The notes: generated by a model from the letters alone, not told the origin. Counted from the stretch's first letter, positions 1 to 13,426 are shown. The stretch: DNA of 64,000 nucleotides from Desmodesmus armatus (GCA_007449985.2 VIIQ02000274.1:1-64000); one strand, 5' to 3'. Program-made: numbers and translations.

Positions 1-103
1 ACCTTAGGCCCCAACCCTAACACTACACCGCCTGCTATGGTGTCGCTGCTGCCGCCAACTCCCATCTTGCGACTGCAGCTGAAGGCTGTGGCGACCACAG
101 ACA

Positions 104-1494
104 ATGGCGTTGGACAACGCCAGTGACTTACTCGTCCCCACCACCCTCTACGACAGCGTGCTGCGGGCCGTTGCCGAAGACCCCGCGATCGCGGCAGCTG
201 CAGCGAGCAGCAAGGCATACCGACAGCTCGATGCCTTTCTGCAACAGCGGGTGTCATCATTTCCGAGTGATGCATCCGAGATGCGGAGCCTCGCAGGCCG
301 CATGGTGTCAACCGATTACGTCATCCCGTACCAGGTAGCCAGTTCTTGGCCGGTAGATTTCGGCGGGACAGTGACGGACCGCTGCCGCGACTTGCAGCAA
401 CCGTGGTGCATCTGCAGTTGACAGCGGGGGCTGTCCTACCCAGCGGCATAACCAGTATGTTGCTGCCGAAAGCAGTGTTTGACCATCACGACAGCGAGCT
501 CTGCGCAAAGCAGCTGCTGTCCGCGCTGCTGTCGTCACTCAAAGTGCTCGCGCAACAGATCCGCCCCGCCAGCAGCAGCAGCAGCAGCGGCAACAGTCGC
601 GCATGGGCCGTGGATCAGGTTTGGGCACTGCAGTACGCAGTGTTGTCTCTGCTCAAAGGATACGATGATCTTACCAGGGCCAGTGCTGCTGCTGATGCTT
701 ATGGGGCTGCTGGGGGGGCCAAAAAAGGCAGCAAGAAGCAGCAGCAGCAGCAGCGCAAGGCGCCAACATCCAACAGCAGCAGCAGCAGCGGAGGCGGCAA
801 GAGTGCTGCAGCAGGTATACCTCAGTATCAGCTGCATCAGCAGCAGCAGCAGATGTGGCTGCTGCTGCTGGGGCGTATCTTGGTGGTGTACAGCCAAGCA
901 GTGGAGGCCAGCTTTCAGGACCTCCCAAGCAGCAGCAGCAGCAGCAGCAGTGCTCCCAGTGATTTCGAGGCAGCCTTGTACACAGAGCAGATCCGGTCGC
1001 TGCTGCAGGTGCTGCCGCTGACGCTGCATCGGCTGCAGCAGCAGCAGCAGTGGGGTGGGTTACCAGGGGATGATCCTGCAGGATCTGGCCTTGAGGGTTT
1101 CCTCTCCTCCTGCACTGCTTTACTGAAACAGCTAAAGGAACTCAAACAGCAGCAGCAGCAGCAGGAGGGGGAAGACCTCAACCAGCAGCAGCAGCAGCAG
1201 CAGAAGGGGCAGGATCCTCCTGTGCTGCTGCCAGGCTGGCAGGGTTTTGCAGGGGGCCTCAAAGCCCTAGGCCAGACCCTCTGCAGCCTGTTGCCTACAG
1301 AACTGGCCTGCAATAACCCCAGCTGCGGAAGCTTCCAGGGTTTGAGTGAGATGCAGGGAGTGAGCGGCAAGGGGGGGTGTGCGGGGGCTGTAAGGCGGTG
1401 CGATACTGTTGTAAGGAGTGTGCTGCAGCGCATTGGAAGACGGGGCACAGGGCAGTGTGCAAGCGGATGGCAGGGGCAGCCTGACAAGCTGCAG
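104..1494 (+). CDS. MYND-type zinc-finger protein, two exons, C-terminus frameshifted
   Basis: The first exon (104-334, MALDNASDLLVPTTLYDSV) ends CAG|GTAGCC. The second starts after CTGCAG at 418 and continues in frame (LTAGAVLPSGITSMLLPKAV). The body is helical with poly-Q, poly-S and poly-A insertions. A cysteine pair (CNNPSC, about 1308-1325) is followed, one frame over, by CGGCKAVRYCCKECAAAHW and KTGHRAVCKRM, the remaining MYND ligands. The shift lies at a G7 run (1371-1377); one more G would restore the MYND frame, with a TGA at 1492-1494. MYND fingers are protein-interaction modules and are abundant in algal genomes. No partner or catalytic domain is visible, so function is open. The single-base gap could be assembly error or real damage. 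Confidence 0.6.
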
Positions 1495-1619
1495 CAGCAG
1501 TAGCAGCAGCAGCAGCAGTCGGGGCAGCAGCGGCAGCAGCAGCAGCAGTCGGGGCATTAGCGGCAGCAGCACAGCAGTGTTTGCTGCAGCACCCACTGGC
1601 AGGCCACAGTAGTTGGGTG

Positions 1620-1724
1620 TGTGGGGGCTGCAGGGCGGTGCGCTACTGTTGTAAGGAGTGTGCGGCAGCGCATTGGAAGACGGGGCACACGGCAGTGTGC
1701 AGGCGGATGGCAGCACAAACCTGA
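1620..1724 (+). repeat. Duplicated MYND exon fragment
   Basis: About 100 bases repeat the last part of the MYND exon almost exactly (VCGGCRAVRYCCKECAAAHW, then KTGHTAVCRRM), 245 bases downstream of the first copy and separated from it by CAG-rich sequence. It begins close to an AG and could be an alternative last exon or a dead partial duplicate. Confidence 0.6.
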
Positions 1725-3183
1725 CAACCTGCAGCAGCAGCAATTGGGGTACCAGTAGCAGCAGTTGTGACTTTCTTTGGCTGCTTGTGCTGACACAGTG
1801 TCGGGTCTGTTGTCAACCACACTGTGCGGTATCAGGAATTTTGCAAATTGAGATTTTTGCACATGCACTGTGTCTCAGAGGTGACATGAGGCAGCCTGAG
1901 AAGCATCTTGAGAATGGCCACTTGGCGTGGCGTGTGGTATGTCTGGTTTGTGCACTTGTGCAACAGGTATCCTGCCAACGTGTGTATGGGTTTGTACAAT
2001 GTATTGCTTCGTTGCACATGTTGTTTGAGCTTTGTACCGGGTCAGTGACCTACGACAATGTGTTGTCATGCTTGGAGGTGTACTGCTTTGTAGGGTGTAA
2101 GCATACACACTGCAATATGATGTGCAACATGTCACATACAGTGTGCGCCGCTGTGACAGACTTTCATGTTTCAGCAACATCAAAATCAAATCAAATCAAA
2201 GTTACACCTGTAGCTATGAAACTCAAGAGCTCATGCCAGCCATTCACTGATATCACGGAGATAGCACAACAACCCAGAAGGAACAACATGCTGAGGATCA
2301 AAAAAGAGAGAGAAGCCTGACGCTGTTGTGAGGATGAAAACCAACCCTAAAATCCCCAAGCGTACTATCTAAGTGCACATGTGTGTGCTCTGCTCCTACC
2401 AGGCACAGCACTGCTGAATTGAATAGAGATGCTCATTTCTCTCATGATGTTTTATCACCAAAACCCTGTGGCAGAATAAAGTTTTCCAGGTTCAGTTTCC
2501 TGCGTTGCAAGGGTGCAAACATACTGGGTGTCGACATGACCATCTCCAAGCAGTGCTCAGGTGGCACGCCTGGCAGGGGCAGCATCATGGCTTGAAGTTC
2601 AAGCTTGGCAAATGAAACAGCCCTGGATAGGGCGACATGGTTGCGTCTGGCACATACAATAGCCCTAGATCGGATGGTTCAGAATGACGAAGTCTGGCAC
2701 ATGAAACAGCTGGCTAGGTGGGGGCAACTGCATGCATCATTGCAGCATCAGCAACAGTCACCCACGCATTTGAGGGCGTGGTCATCATACCACCAGGACC
2801 TGCAAGCAAGCCGCCTGCTGGCCATGCACTCGCAGCTGTTGCTGCTGTGCCCGGCAGCATGTGCCATGCATTTGGAATGTACGAAGGGCTGCAGCTGGGA
2901 TATTTATTGATGTCACAGCATCAACACGGTATCTGAAAGCCCAGTCTCAGTCGCACCTGCTTCATTGGTTGAAAGCAACAAACACCTATTGCAAAACATG
3001 ACATATGCACCCCTCAGGGCTGTCAGGGCTGACAGTGTCCCAGGCTTGGCTGTGATCTCAGGCCTCGCCACGGCGGTCATGCCGGTTTGTGTTCATCATG
3101 GTGTGACCCATGAGTCACCCCAATTGGGAGCAGCCGCAGCCGCAGCCGCAGCCGCAGCCGCAGCCGCAGCCGCAGCCGCAGCC

Positions 3184-3215
<32 letters not shown>

Positions 3216-4524
3216 TTGGTCAAGTGTCACTCGAAGTCGTACTGTGTTGATGCATATGCAGTTGATTTGAGTGAGGCCGTGCGAGCTGGGGTTTCTCAGT
3301 GATGTGCACAAACCCTTGTGGCAGCTGTCTGCTGAGTGCAGCCTTGTGATGTCAACACATGCAGCACGTTACGCGAGTTCACACCGCTGGGGACATGTGA
3401 CTTCAGGCAGGGTGACCCTGCTTTGAGTAGTGTGAATAGGGTGAAAATGCCATCCAGCCTGGGCCGCCACCAACGCGTCCAGGCCCCACCCCACCCGTGT
3501 AGTGGCTCCACTCTTTGGGGGTGGGTGTGCAGCAGTTTGATACATGTCATTTTTGATAGCAGTAATGTATCAGTGTCGGGGGTTATATAGCCGTTCAAAG
3601 TTTGGTGGCAGTTGAGTGTGAGGACTTTGAACGTACTGAGCCCCATTGACACACAAAGTGTTGAAGGTTCTAGGCTGGGGGACCCACATGCTGTTCTCTC
3701 ACACATGCTCGCCAATGCTGCATGTGGAAGATTTCATGCGCATGTGGAAATGAACAACGCCCTCAAATGTCCAGCATGTCAAGCCACACACCAAAGCTGT
3801 GGGGCTTGTCTGTAGACAGACAACAACCAGAAGCATCCACCAAAAGTATTGGCCGCCGCTGCACACGATGACAAGTGTACAGCCTGAGATATTGTTGGGA
3901 CAAAATACATGAACAAGCCATTCTGCTGGTTGTTACTACCGCAGCTGCACACATATGATCCAATCATACCCACACGCACTAAAGTAGCCGCTTATCAGCC
4001 TGTAAGGTGATCCGCAGCTCGCAGCGCTTCCATTTATTGCTCAACCACCTAGATCCAAGCGCACGTCTACAGCCACCTGACAGACGCCCAAGGCGACATG
4101 GTGCATCCTGGTGTTATAGCCTTTATCGTACAATGAAACAAGCCCTAAAGTGTCGCCGATCAGGCTCTAGCATGATTGCCTAATTTACCCTGCAGTTCAA
4201 CTACAGGGCTTTGCGAACCGGGTGTGCCAGTGAACACCGGCTCGCATTGCAATCGATCGCACTCTTTCACAGTGTTGATTGCTCATTCAGGCCTGATACC
4301 CCCATCCGTGGAGGTGTCCTTGACCCTTACAAAGCCGGGCTCTTTCTGGCAGGCCCCGTCTAGGCTTGTGCCATTCACAAAAGCCTTGGAACGTTGTCAT
4401 CTAATTACCATAATACGCGCTCCCTGAACAGCGACTGTATCGGCACACAACAGTATGCATCCAAGGACATCTGCTGCTTGAATAGTTTAGGCCTCTTTTA
4501 GCGCTTACAGCAGGCGTTCGTGGC
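1725..4524. other. Non-coding: MYND 3' flank and intergenic
   Basis: Base composition is lower in GC than the flanking exons from about 1780 to 2380, as in an algal 3' UTR, with TGTAA near 2096. No convincing coding sequence is seen in the rest; short open frames lack splice context and homology I recognise. A CAG/CCG hexamer repeat sits at about 3129-3215. Confidence 0.45.
3129..3215. repeat. (GCAGCC)n then (GCA)n microsatellite
   Basis: About nine GCAGCC hexamers pass directly into about ten GCA triplets. The frame encodes only poly-Ala, and nothing around it looks coding. Confidence 0.9.
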
Positions 4525-6000
4525 ATGGAGGACCTGCTACGCTATCATGATAGCGATTCAGATGCTGCTCAGCTGCAGCCTGAGCACGAAAGACCCCAGC
4601 TGGGTTCAACAGACTCTGCCAACCGCCTCCTAGCATCAAACTATGTTGGCCTACCAGTAGGGCCGGGAACGCGGCAAGAGCAGCAACAGATCGAAGATGA
4701 ACGTTATGAGGAAGCAGACGAGGCCTTGAGTGAGCAGCAGCAGCAGCAGCAGCACGAGATGGAGCAGGAGGAGGGGGAGCAGCAGCAGGCGCGTGCGCTG
4801 GAATCTGATGAAAGTTCAGGCGATGCTGAGCAGCAGCAGCAGCAGCTCACAGCAGGTGAGCGACACAGTACACGTCTGACACACACTTACAAAGGTTCGG
4901 TAATAGAGGACAGCATCCACCCTCGTATGACAGTTTCGCTATGCATCTGGTGTGTCATGACAAACAGGCAAAGCATAACCTGCACAACTGCCACACATAC
5001 TCAGGTACCTCGCACAATCATGCTTAGGATTGGGAGGTGAGCAATGGTTCACAACTCTTTGGGGTCCAACCAGCACAAGCAGCACACAGTGCGCTGCTTG
5101 GGGTTATCTACCCAGCACTTCCATGAAAACATAACAACCTTATAGCACCAGTCCTGGATCATCAGTCATAGGGCACCACACAGACCCTTCTTGCCATGAG
5201 AAGTAAGAGTGTTGATCATGCCTTGACCAGTAACATCAACCACATGGTTCCTGCAAGCTGTTTGTTCATGTCAGTGACAATCACGCTCGGTCACACTCAT
5301 GTTAGTCAACACTCAGGTTCGTCACACTCACATTGGTCACACTCGAATCTGTCACAGATGCAAGGAGCCAGGCAGCAAAAGCAGAAGTCAGTCAACCGCT
5401 TGCTGATTCAGGCTGCTCATAGACTTCCTCCTCCTGCTCCCCCTATTCCTTCTCCTTTTTAGAGTGTCCAAGGGGGGCGCACCCCCCACCGGCTGGCCAC
5501 ACACAACTCAGTCTCTTTTCCACACTCCCCTATCATGGCACTGCAGCACTATCCACATGACCATCGTCCCCCATAAGACATAAAGGTCTGTGGGGGACAG
5601 CGCATATACACTTCTTGACTACGAATATAGCACCACAGCCACTACTCAACAACACACAGCGTGCATGCTCACTCATTCGTGCCAACACGCACCACTGCAC
5701 CCCACCATGCAGGGATCAGCTCACTCTTGCCTGAGCAAGCTCCAACAGCAGCAGCAGCAGCAGCAGGCTCCCCTTACTCAGGCAACTATGAGTTTCCCCG
5801 GGAGACCTCCCCCACTGCCTCCTCAAAACAGACAGCACCACGGACAGCAGGAGGAGCAGCAGCAGCAGCGGCACTGTCCATCCACTCAACAGTGCTCCGG
5901 ACTGGCGAGCAGGGTGCGGCAACTGAACAGCAGCAGCAGCAGCAGTCTGATGACAGGCTGTCACCAGCAGCAACTGCCGCAGCAGAGAAGTCACCACTAC

Positions 6001-6031
<31 letters not shown>

Positions 6032-9000
6032 CGAGGGTGTCAATGCCACTGGGGTTCCGGCAGATCTAAACACCCTCAGCGACCTCGCTGCTGCTGCTGC
6101 TGTTGCTGCTGGCGGCAACGCAGCTGCTGCCGTAGCCGCCGCCGCTGCTGCTGCTGCTGTTGAGGGCAGGGGCCCTCAATCGGAGGCTAGGGCTGCTGCC
6201 GCTGCTGCTGCTGTTGTGGACTTCTTCCGGCAGTCAGCTGGGCACAAGGCGGTTGAACCCAGCAACACCAACAGCAGCAAAGCAATGCAGAAGAAGCCCG
6301 CAGCAGCAGCAGCAGCAGCGGCAAGAGGGGGAGACAATGGACACAATGATGCAGCACGAGGCAAGGCGGTTGCTGGCCATCAGAGGCAGCAGCAGCAGCA
6401 GCAGCAGCAGGGAACGAAGAAACCTCTTCTCCAGCAGCAGCAGCAGCAAGGGAAGAAGATGCCACCTCCCCTGCAGCTGCAGCAGCAGCAGCAGGTGAAC
6501 AAGGTACCACCTCCCCTGCAGCAGCAGCAGCAGCAGCAAGGGAAGAAGATGCCACCTCCCCTGCAGCAGCAGCAGCAGCAGCAGCAAGGAACGATGAGGC
6601 CACCGCCCATGCAGCAGCAGCAGCAGGAAGGGTCTGAGGGTGGTGTGGCAGCAGCCAATGGGGAGCTGCAGAATCCCAAGTGAGTGCTGCTCACGGTTGT
6701 GGGGACACAAAGCCTGTCTAGTTATGCAGTTGGAGTGGAATTGCGAAGAGGAAGGGTGCTTATACATGTGAAAGCCCCCATGAGCAGATCTGCTCGCTGC
6801 CTAGTGCCGGGGAAGAGGGTTAACCCCCTGCATTATTGGTATTGGTATTGGTATTGCACGGCAAGGCCGTGCAACCCGCAAGGGAGCCACAGACTCGTGG
6901 GAGGCTCATGGGAGCGTTATAAAGTGATACGTGCATCGCCTGGGGTGCTGTGCAAGCGCTGTTGGCCCCAGCTTCCACCGCCACCTCCCCTTGCTCTGCT
7001 GTCATGCTTACCTCCCTTCCTCTGTATTGTTTCTGCAAGGAGCTCAGCAACGCAACAGCACTCCAAACGGCTGGCAATGCACACAGCAGTCAGGCTGACC
7101 TAACTGCCTGGGGCCCAAGGCAAAGTCTCACTAGTGAGATACGCCTAACATCCTCAGCTTCCCCCGCCGCCACCACCTCCCCTTGCTCTGCTGTCATGCT
7201 TACCTCTCTTGCTCTGTATTGTAGCTCAGCAACGCAACAGCACGGAAGTTTTGCGCTGTTCAATGGCTTTCATTCTCAGCACACATTTGTTTGTCAGCAC
7301 AGCGCCTCACCCCTCTCCCCGACCACCCCCCCCCCCTGCTCCTGCTGCTGGCACATGCACAGGCAACAAAATTTGCAGCAGCAGCAGCAGCAGCACAGCA
7401 AGCCAACAGCAGCAGCAGCAGCGAAGCCGCCCTCCCCCGCGGCCGCCCCCGCCGCCCAGCAGCAATAGCGGCAGTAGCAGATGCCGCTGCTGCTGCCTCC
7501 CGCCACAGACCCCCTTCTGTAAGCCCTGCCACCGGGGCGGGTACCCCAGGGGGTAAGGGCTCAAACCTACCAGGTCCGGCCCTGCTCAAACTGCAGCAGC
7601 AGCAGCAGGAGGTGGGGACGGCAGCAGCAGCAGCAGCAGCGGCGGCTGACGGCGGCCACGCAAACGGGCCTCACGATCCTCACGCTGCTGCTGCTGCTGC
7701 TGCTGCTGCTGATGTTGATGGAGGGCAGCTTTCAGGAGGGGTCCTCAACATCAAACGCAAGAGGGGCCGGCCCAGTAAGGCAGATATGGAAGCACTCAGG
7801 GCACAGCAGCGATCTCAAGAGTTGGATCGCATTGCTGCCGAAGCAGTGGCAGCACTACCCCGCCCGGCAGCAGTGGCAGCAGCCGCCGCCATTGCTGCCC
7901 AGAAAGCTGCTGCTGCTGACAGTCCAATGAGTCACCCGCAGCCGGTGACAGAGGGCACCCAGCGGCGGCGCCGCTCGTCGACTGCTGCCGCAGCAGCGGC
8001 AGCGGCCGTCACTGCTGCCGACACAGCTGCCTGTGACGGCGACGGCAGTGGCGTCACTACAGAGCCAGCAGCGAGTGATGCAGTAGAGGCGCCCCAGCAG
8101 CAACAGCAGCAGCAGCAGGAGGAAGTAGTAGAGGATGCGTCAGCTGTGCTGGCTGCTGTTGCCCCAAAGCGAAAGCGGGGCTGGCCCAAGGGCAAGCCCA
8201 GGAAGCCTGGGCCTCTGGAGCAGTGGCAGCAACAGCAGCACCAAGCGGAAATGGAGGCGCGCAAAGCAGCGGCCGCTGCTGCTATTGCTGCTGGTGCTGA
8301 TGTGAAGTTGGCACTGCCCAAACCTGCCATTGCAAGCCCAGCCGCCGCTGCAGCTGCTGCTGCTGCTGCTGTGGGGGCGGCAGCATTCACAATGGAGCAG
8401 CCTGCAGTGCAGCTGGCAGTCCAGAAGTCGCCATCAGCAGCAGCAGCAGCTGCTGTCGCTGCTGCAAAGCGCAATGCCCGCACAGCCGCCGCTGCTGCTG
8501 CTGCTGCTGCTGCCAAGCGCAGCAGCCCAGCAGTATCGCCAGTCCAGGGCAGAGCAGTCCTTGCAGCAGCAAATCAGCAGCTGCAGAAGGGGGCTGCAGG
8601 TGCGATGCTTTCATCCTTTGCGGCGGGGGCAGGTGTCAATGGCCCCCCGATCCAGCACAAGCAGCAGCAGCAGCAGCAGACAAAGGCGACTGCTGCTGCT
8701 GCTGCCTACTCTCATGCCATTGCTCTCATACAGAGGCAGCTGGATGAGCAGCAGCGGCAGAAGAGCGGCACTACTGCTCCTGCTGCTGCTGCTGCTAAGT
8801 CACCCCGCCCACTGACAGCATCGGGAGGCCGGCAGCTGCCAGCAGCAGCAGCAGCAGCAAATGGACGAACGGATTCACCAGCAGCAGCAGCAGCAGCAGC
8901 GGGTGGGGGATCAGCAGGAAGTCCCTTGCGGCAAAGCCTTCGGGCCCGTAGACCAACCCCACTTGCTTTGGCAGCAGCAGCAGAGGAAGGGACAGCAGAG

Positions 9001-10093
9001 TCCCCCAGCAGCAGCAGCAGCAGCAGCGGCAGGGAGTCCCTCACGGCAGAGTATACGTGCACGCAAGCTCACCCCCCTTGCAGCAGCAGCAGAGGGTGGG
9101 TCCGGCTCCGGCTCCCCAGCAGCAGCAGCAGCAGCAGCAGCAGGACGGGCCCTGCGTGCAAGGAGGCCAACCCCACTTGCTGTGGCATCAGCAGAGCAGA
9201 GAGAATGGGGTGGGCCCCACGGCAACACAGCGCAGCTGTCCTCACTGCTAGCAGAGCTGCACCCGCTGCTGCAGGAGATGCAGCCGCCACCCGACGCTGC
9301 TGCTGCTGATGCTGATGCTGGTGGTGGTGGTGGTGGCAACGGCATCTCAGCAGCAGCAGAGGCAGCAGGGCTGCCGGCACATGTCGTCATACCAAAGGGT
9401 ATACGGAGCCCCAGGGGGTTGTTCCGGCCAGGCACTTCGGCATCTTCTGCTGGCGGTATCGTAGCCGCTGCTGCTGCTGCTGCTGGCCGCAATGCAGGCA
9501 GCCGATTGGGCGGCAGCAGCGGCTCCAGCAGGCAGCAGCAGCGACGGCGGCAGCAGCAGGGGGAGGCGCGTGGCAGCAGTGACGCTCCACAGCAGCAGCA
9601 GCAGCAGCAGCGGGGTGAGCCAGCCGCCGCTGCTGCTGCTGCTGCTGCTGCGCAGGCCCCTACCACTCGCAAGCGCACCCGGGATGAGCAGGAGGAGGTG
9701 GCAGCTGTGCTGGTCGCAATCGGCCAGCAGCCGCCACCCCAGCAGCAGCAGCAGCAGCAGCAGTCACTGCCCCAGCAGCAGCAGCAGAGGATGGGTCCGG
9801 GACCAACCCCAAAGCGCAAACGGGGCTGGCCCAAGGGCAAGCCCAGGAAGCCAAGGCCGTCAGACCAGCAGCAGCAGCAGCAGCAAGCCGCACCAGAGGC
9901 AGGCACAGTAGCCGCCGCCGCTGCAGCTGCTGCTGGTGTCACTCGTGGTGTAACTAGTGACCCCCCAGTGCCTGATGCAGTAGCAGCAGCAGCACGTGAT
10001 GCTGCCCTCAAGGCATGTGCGTCAGAAGACCAGGCCGAGGCAGCAGCAGCAGCACTGGCAGCAGCACTCCGAGCACAGGACACCGGCGCACAT

Positions 10094-10128
<35 letters not shown>

Positions 10129-11931
10129 GGGTGTGAGAAGGGCAGCAGCGGCAGCATTGGCAGCAGATCCAGCGGCAGCAGCAGCAGTAGCAGCAGCTTT
10201 TGGGGCGCCAACCAATGCAGCATTAGGCCAGCAGCAGCAGCAGCAAGGGACACATGAGGGGCGCAAGCAGGCTGTTGTGAGTAAAGTAGGCAGACCGAGA
10301 AAGCATTCCCGTGACGGCAACGCAGCAGCAGCAGTCGATCCTGCAGCCGCCGCTGCTGCTCCTGTTCCTGCCGATGTGCTGTACGCATTGCCTGGCATGC
10401 AAGCTGCAAACCCAGCAGCAGCAGCAGCAGCAGCAGATGGAGTAGCCAAGGTTGCTGCTGGTCCAGCTAGGCGCAAGAGGTCAGCAGCAGCAGCAGCAGC
10501 AGGCAATGCAGTGCCAGCAGCAGGTGCCACTGGCGCCCCCCACCTGCAAAAGAGTGAGGAGTGCCCGCAGGTCTGCAGCAGCAGCAGCAGCAGCTGACAC
10601 ACCTGCTGACACTGCTGCCCTTCCAGCAGAACCACCATCAGCAGCAGCAGGCCAGCAGCTTTGGTGCCTGCTGCTGCTGCTGCTGCTGACAGGGATGCAG
10701 CACTGGTGCCTGCAGCACAGCAGCATGCTACAGCTCTGTCACCCAACACACAAGAAGAAGAAGCACAATTAGCCAGTCCGCCCGCAGCAATGGCAGCAAA
10801 TGGTGTGGCAGCAGGTGTTGGTGCTGCTTTGCCGGCAGCAGCAGCAGCAGGTGTCGGGTCACCTGCAGCACTCACCGCTGTCCCACCGGTGATATCATTG
10901 ATATCACCTGCAGCAGCAGCACCAGCAGCAACGGCACCAGCACCGGCAGCAGCAGCACCAGCAGCAACGGCACCAGCACCGGCAGCAGCAGCAACGGCAC
11001 CAGCACCGGCAGCAGTAACGGCACCAGCAGCATTGGGTTCACCCCCAGCAGCAGCAGCAGCAGCAGCAGCACTGGCATCACCGCCGCCACCACCAGTGGC
11101 AGCATTGCCGGCAGCAGCAGCAGCAGCAGCAGCAGCAGCGGGACTAGCCTCGCCAACCCCACCACCAGCAGCAGCAGCACCGGCAGCAGCAGCGGCAGCA
11201 GCAGCAGCGGCGGCACCATCAGCAGCATCGGCAGCGAATGCTGCTGCTGCTGCGTCTCTGGTTCAGCTTGTTGCTCCTGGCAGCATCCAGGATGTTGCCT
11301 TTGGTGACTTTGTGGTGGAGGTGATGGACTGCCTGGGGTACAGCCAGGAGGTGAGAGGAGGGGGGGAGGTTCGGTGTGTGGCAGGTCTGGACGGAGGGGG
11401 GGGGGGGAGGGGGGCGCATCAGTGTTTGCTGCTTGGGAAGTGGGGAAGGAGGGGGGCAAGGGTGTGGTTGATGTTTGAGGTGTTGGTGATGAACTGCCTG
11501 GCGTACAGGCAGGAGGTGAGGGGGGGGGACTTAGTGTTTTACCGTGTGGACTGGTGGTATGGAGGGGGGGGGGGTCTCCTAGAAAGTGCAAGCTGTTGAG
11601 ACATGGAGATGATGGACTGCTGGGCTACAGCTAGGAAAACCCAGGGTTCTTGGGGGGGGGGGTCAGGAAGGAGGGGCTGGGGGTATTGCCAGGATGAAGC
11701 AATTGGTGACTTTGTGGTGTAGGTGATGGACTGCCTGGGGTACAGCCAGGAGGTGAGAGGGCGGGGGGGGGGGGGTACACTCGTCTCTTGGGCTCTGAAG
11801 ATTTTGATCCTTCTAGCCAAGGAACCGCTACCCATTCACCCCGCTGCTGCTGCTGCTGCTCCTGCAGGAATGCGACCATGCCGAGTAAACCTGGATTTTG
11901 CTTGCCAAGCAACCGCCAGTCAGCTGAACCT

Positions 11932-11962
<31 letters not shown>

Positions 11963-12532
11963 CCTGCAGGAATGCGACCATGCCGAGTAAACCTGGATTT
12001 TGCTTGCCAAGCAACCGCCAGTCAGCTGAACCTCTATGCTGCTGCTGCTGCTGCTGCTGCAGGACTGTGACCGTGCCGAGAACACTTGGATCTTGCTGGC
12101 CAAGCAGGCTGCTGCCGCCACTGCTGCCAACTCAGCCGCCGCCCCCTGGCCACCCAAGTGTGGCACTCGTTCAATGCAGGACTGCTTAGGAGGCACAGGA
12201 AGCTGGTTGCTGCTGCATCAGCAGCAGCGGGGGGGGGGGTGGGGGTGATGCTGCTGTGGCGGCTGCTGTCGACAGCCTTAGGGCGTCCATCAATGCACAG
12301 CTGTTGCGGTAGGAGCTGAGCTGTGTACGCAAGCAGCGGCAGCAGCAGCAGCGATGGCAGTACTGACTGCCGCATGCCGTTCAGTTCTGTCCGTTCGTGT
12401 GGCGCAGTGTATGTGTGGTTGCAGCATGCGATGGAGCTGCTTTGTCAGATCAGCAGCAACAGCAGCAGCCATGTGCTGTTGCAGCAGCAGCAGCGGCGGC
12501 GGCCGGGTGGCAGTTGTTGCAACACATCATGA
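4525..12532 (+). CDS. Large AT-hook protein with extensive Gln/Ala/Ser tracts
   Basis: Exon 1 (4525-4855, MEDLLRYHDSDSDAAQLQPE) is acidic and ends phase 1 at GTGAGC. It joins in phase to 5713-6679 after CATGCAG. A long exon follows from about 7363 to 11350. Basic Gly-Arg-Pro type motifs occur four times: KRKRGRPSKA (about 7752), KRKRGWPKGKPRKPG (about 8167), a near copy (about 9808) and KVGRPRKHSRDG (about 10282). These are AT-hook-like minor-groove binders, so a nuclear chromatin role is inferred. A short repeat (RQSLRARRPTPLA type) occurs three times at 8920-9200. One-base frame breaks lie near 9003 (C5), 10537 (C6), 10655 and 12140. The 3' exons encode DCDRAENTWILLAKQAAAAT and VWHSFNAGLLRRHRKLVAAA, with a likely stop at 12530. 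The link between 6679 and 7363 does not fit in phase, so an exon is probably missed. Confidence 0.55.
11298..11753 (+). repeat. Four tandem copies of an exon end plus 5' splice site
   Basis: The exon end encoding VEVMDCLGYSQE, followed by GTGAG, occurs at about 11312-11350 (intact, in frame with the AT-hook protein). It recurs in altered form at about 11464-11514, 11600-11633 and 11705-11753. The copies are separated by G-rich sequence with long G runs. Only the first continues the upstream frame. Confidence 0.75.
11868..12090 (+). repeat. Three tandem copies of an acceptor plus exon start
   Basis: A unit of 102 and then 93 bases (starts 11868 and 11970), each preceded by a (CTG)n tract and CTGCAG, repeats the beginning of the exon that starts at 12063. 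The first two read ECDHAE-stop-TWILLAKQ, while the third is open (DCDRAENTWILLAKQ). Upstream copies look like dead decoys of the real 3' splice site. Confidence 0.75.
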
Positions 12533-13426
12533 GGAGGGTCTTGGTCTGCCAGTTTCGTCTGTTGTGATGCTGGAGACATGCAACCCAGCAGCAAGGCTGG
12601 ATCAGGGTTGGGCGTGTTTGTGAAAGGGTGGGCGGGGGGCGGGGGAGGGAGGAATGCGTGTTTGTGGAGGGGACGGGGGACAGGTACAGCCTGTATCTGG
12701 GAGAGTGTGAGGGTGTTTGGTTTGTCGTCCATCAGGATAATTGATGACAAGGTGGGTGTTTGTGTCAGCTGTTTCAAACTTTGACCCGTTGGAATTCAAA
12801 GGGGCAGCTGATAGCATCGATGTATGCTTCATGTAAGTTGCTGTCGGGCATGAGCTGCCGTGTGTCACTCTACATGTGGTGGGACCTTATGTTATCCTTG
12901 TAGGACAAGACGTGGTTGCATGACACAAGGACAATGTAACTGACTGGTGGTTTGCTTGGTTTCCTGGACTATGCACTGATCACTCCCGGTGCAGCTGGTG
13001 TCTGTGCTGCCACGAAAGTAACTCCCTGCTGGCTGCTCTTTGCATAGCCCCGTAAGGGTCACCATACAACTCCTGCACCGCAATAATGCACGCACAAAAA
13101 TCAATCAATTCCATTCAGTCTTCCTTCCTTCATGTATCCATGCATTCATCCATGATTCGTTACAAGGAGGTCCCGGCGCACAACCAACGTCGACGTCGGC
13201 TTGGTCGACCACATGCAAAACCCCGCAGACATGCGTCGACACTAGTACAAGAGCCCGTCCAGCAACACAAAACCTTTCTACCCCATCACCTGGCCACGTG
13301 ACGACCATGGTTCACTGGCGCCACATCACAACACGTATATTGCAGGCCACCCAGTCCCCTCCCTCAGGGGGGCACACTCACAAGCTGAGCGCAAGGGTTA
13401 CGGTTTTAGGGTTGTGGCCTAAACCC
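12533..13426. other. Intergenic, 3' flank of the AT-hook gene
   Basis: No supported coding sequence. TGTAA motifs near 12833 and 12935 are candidate poly(A) signals. A telomere-like stretch (TTTTAGGG and its complement) occurs near 13400-13432. Confidence 0.4.

Noticed and set aside
535..1029. Long minus-strand frames opposite the MYND gene
   Set aside because: They are complements of CAG runs (poly-Leu, -Ala, -Cys) without splice logic or domains.
8911..10083. 390-codon minus-strand frame opposite the AT-hook gene
   Set aside because: It consists of Ala/Cys tracts from (CTG)n; the plus frame carries AT-hooks and clear exon borders.
7363..11350. CRISPR-like or minisatellite array in the CAG-rich region
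   Set aside because: There are no spaced identical repeats, only coding triplet tracts in a eukaryotic gene.
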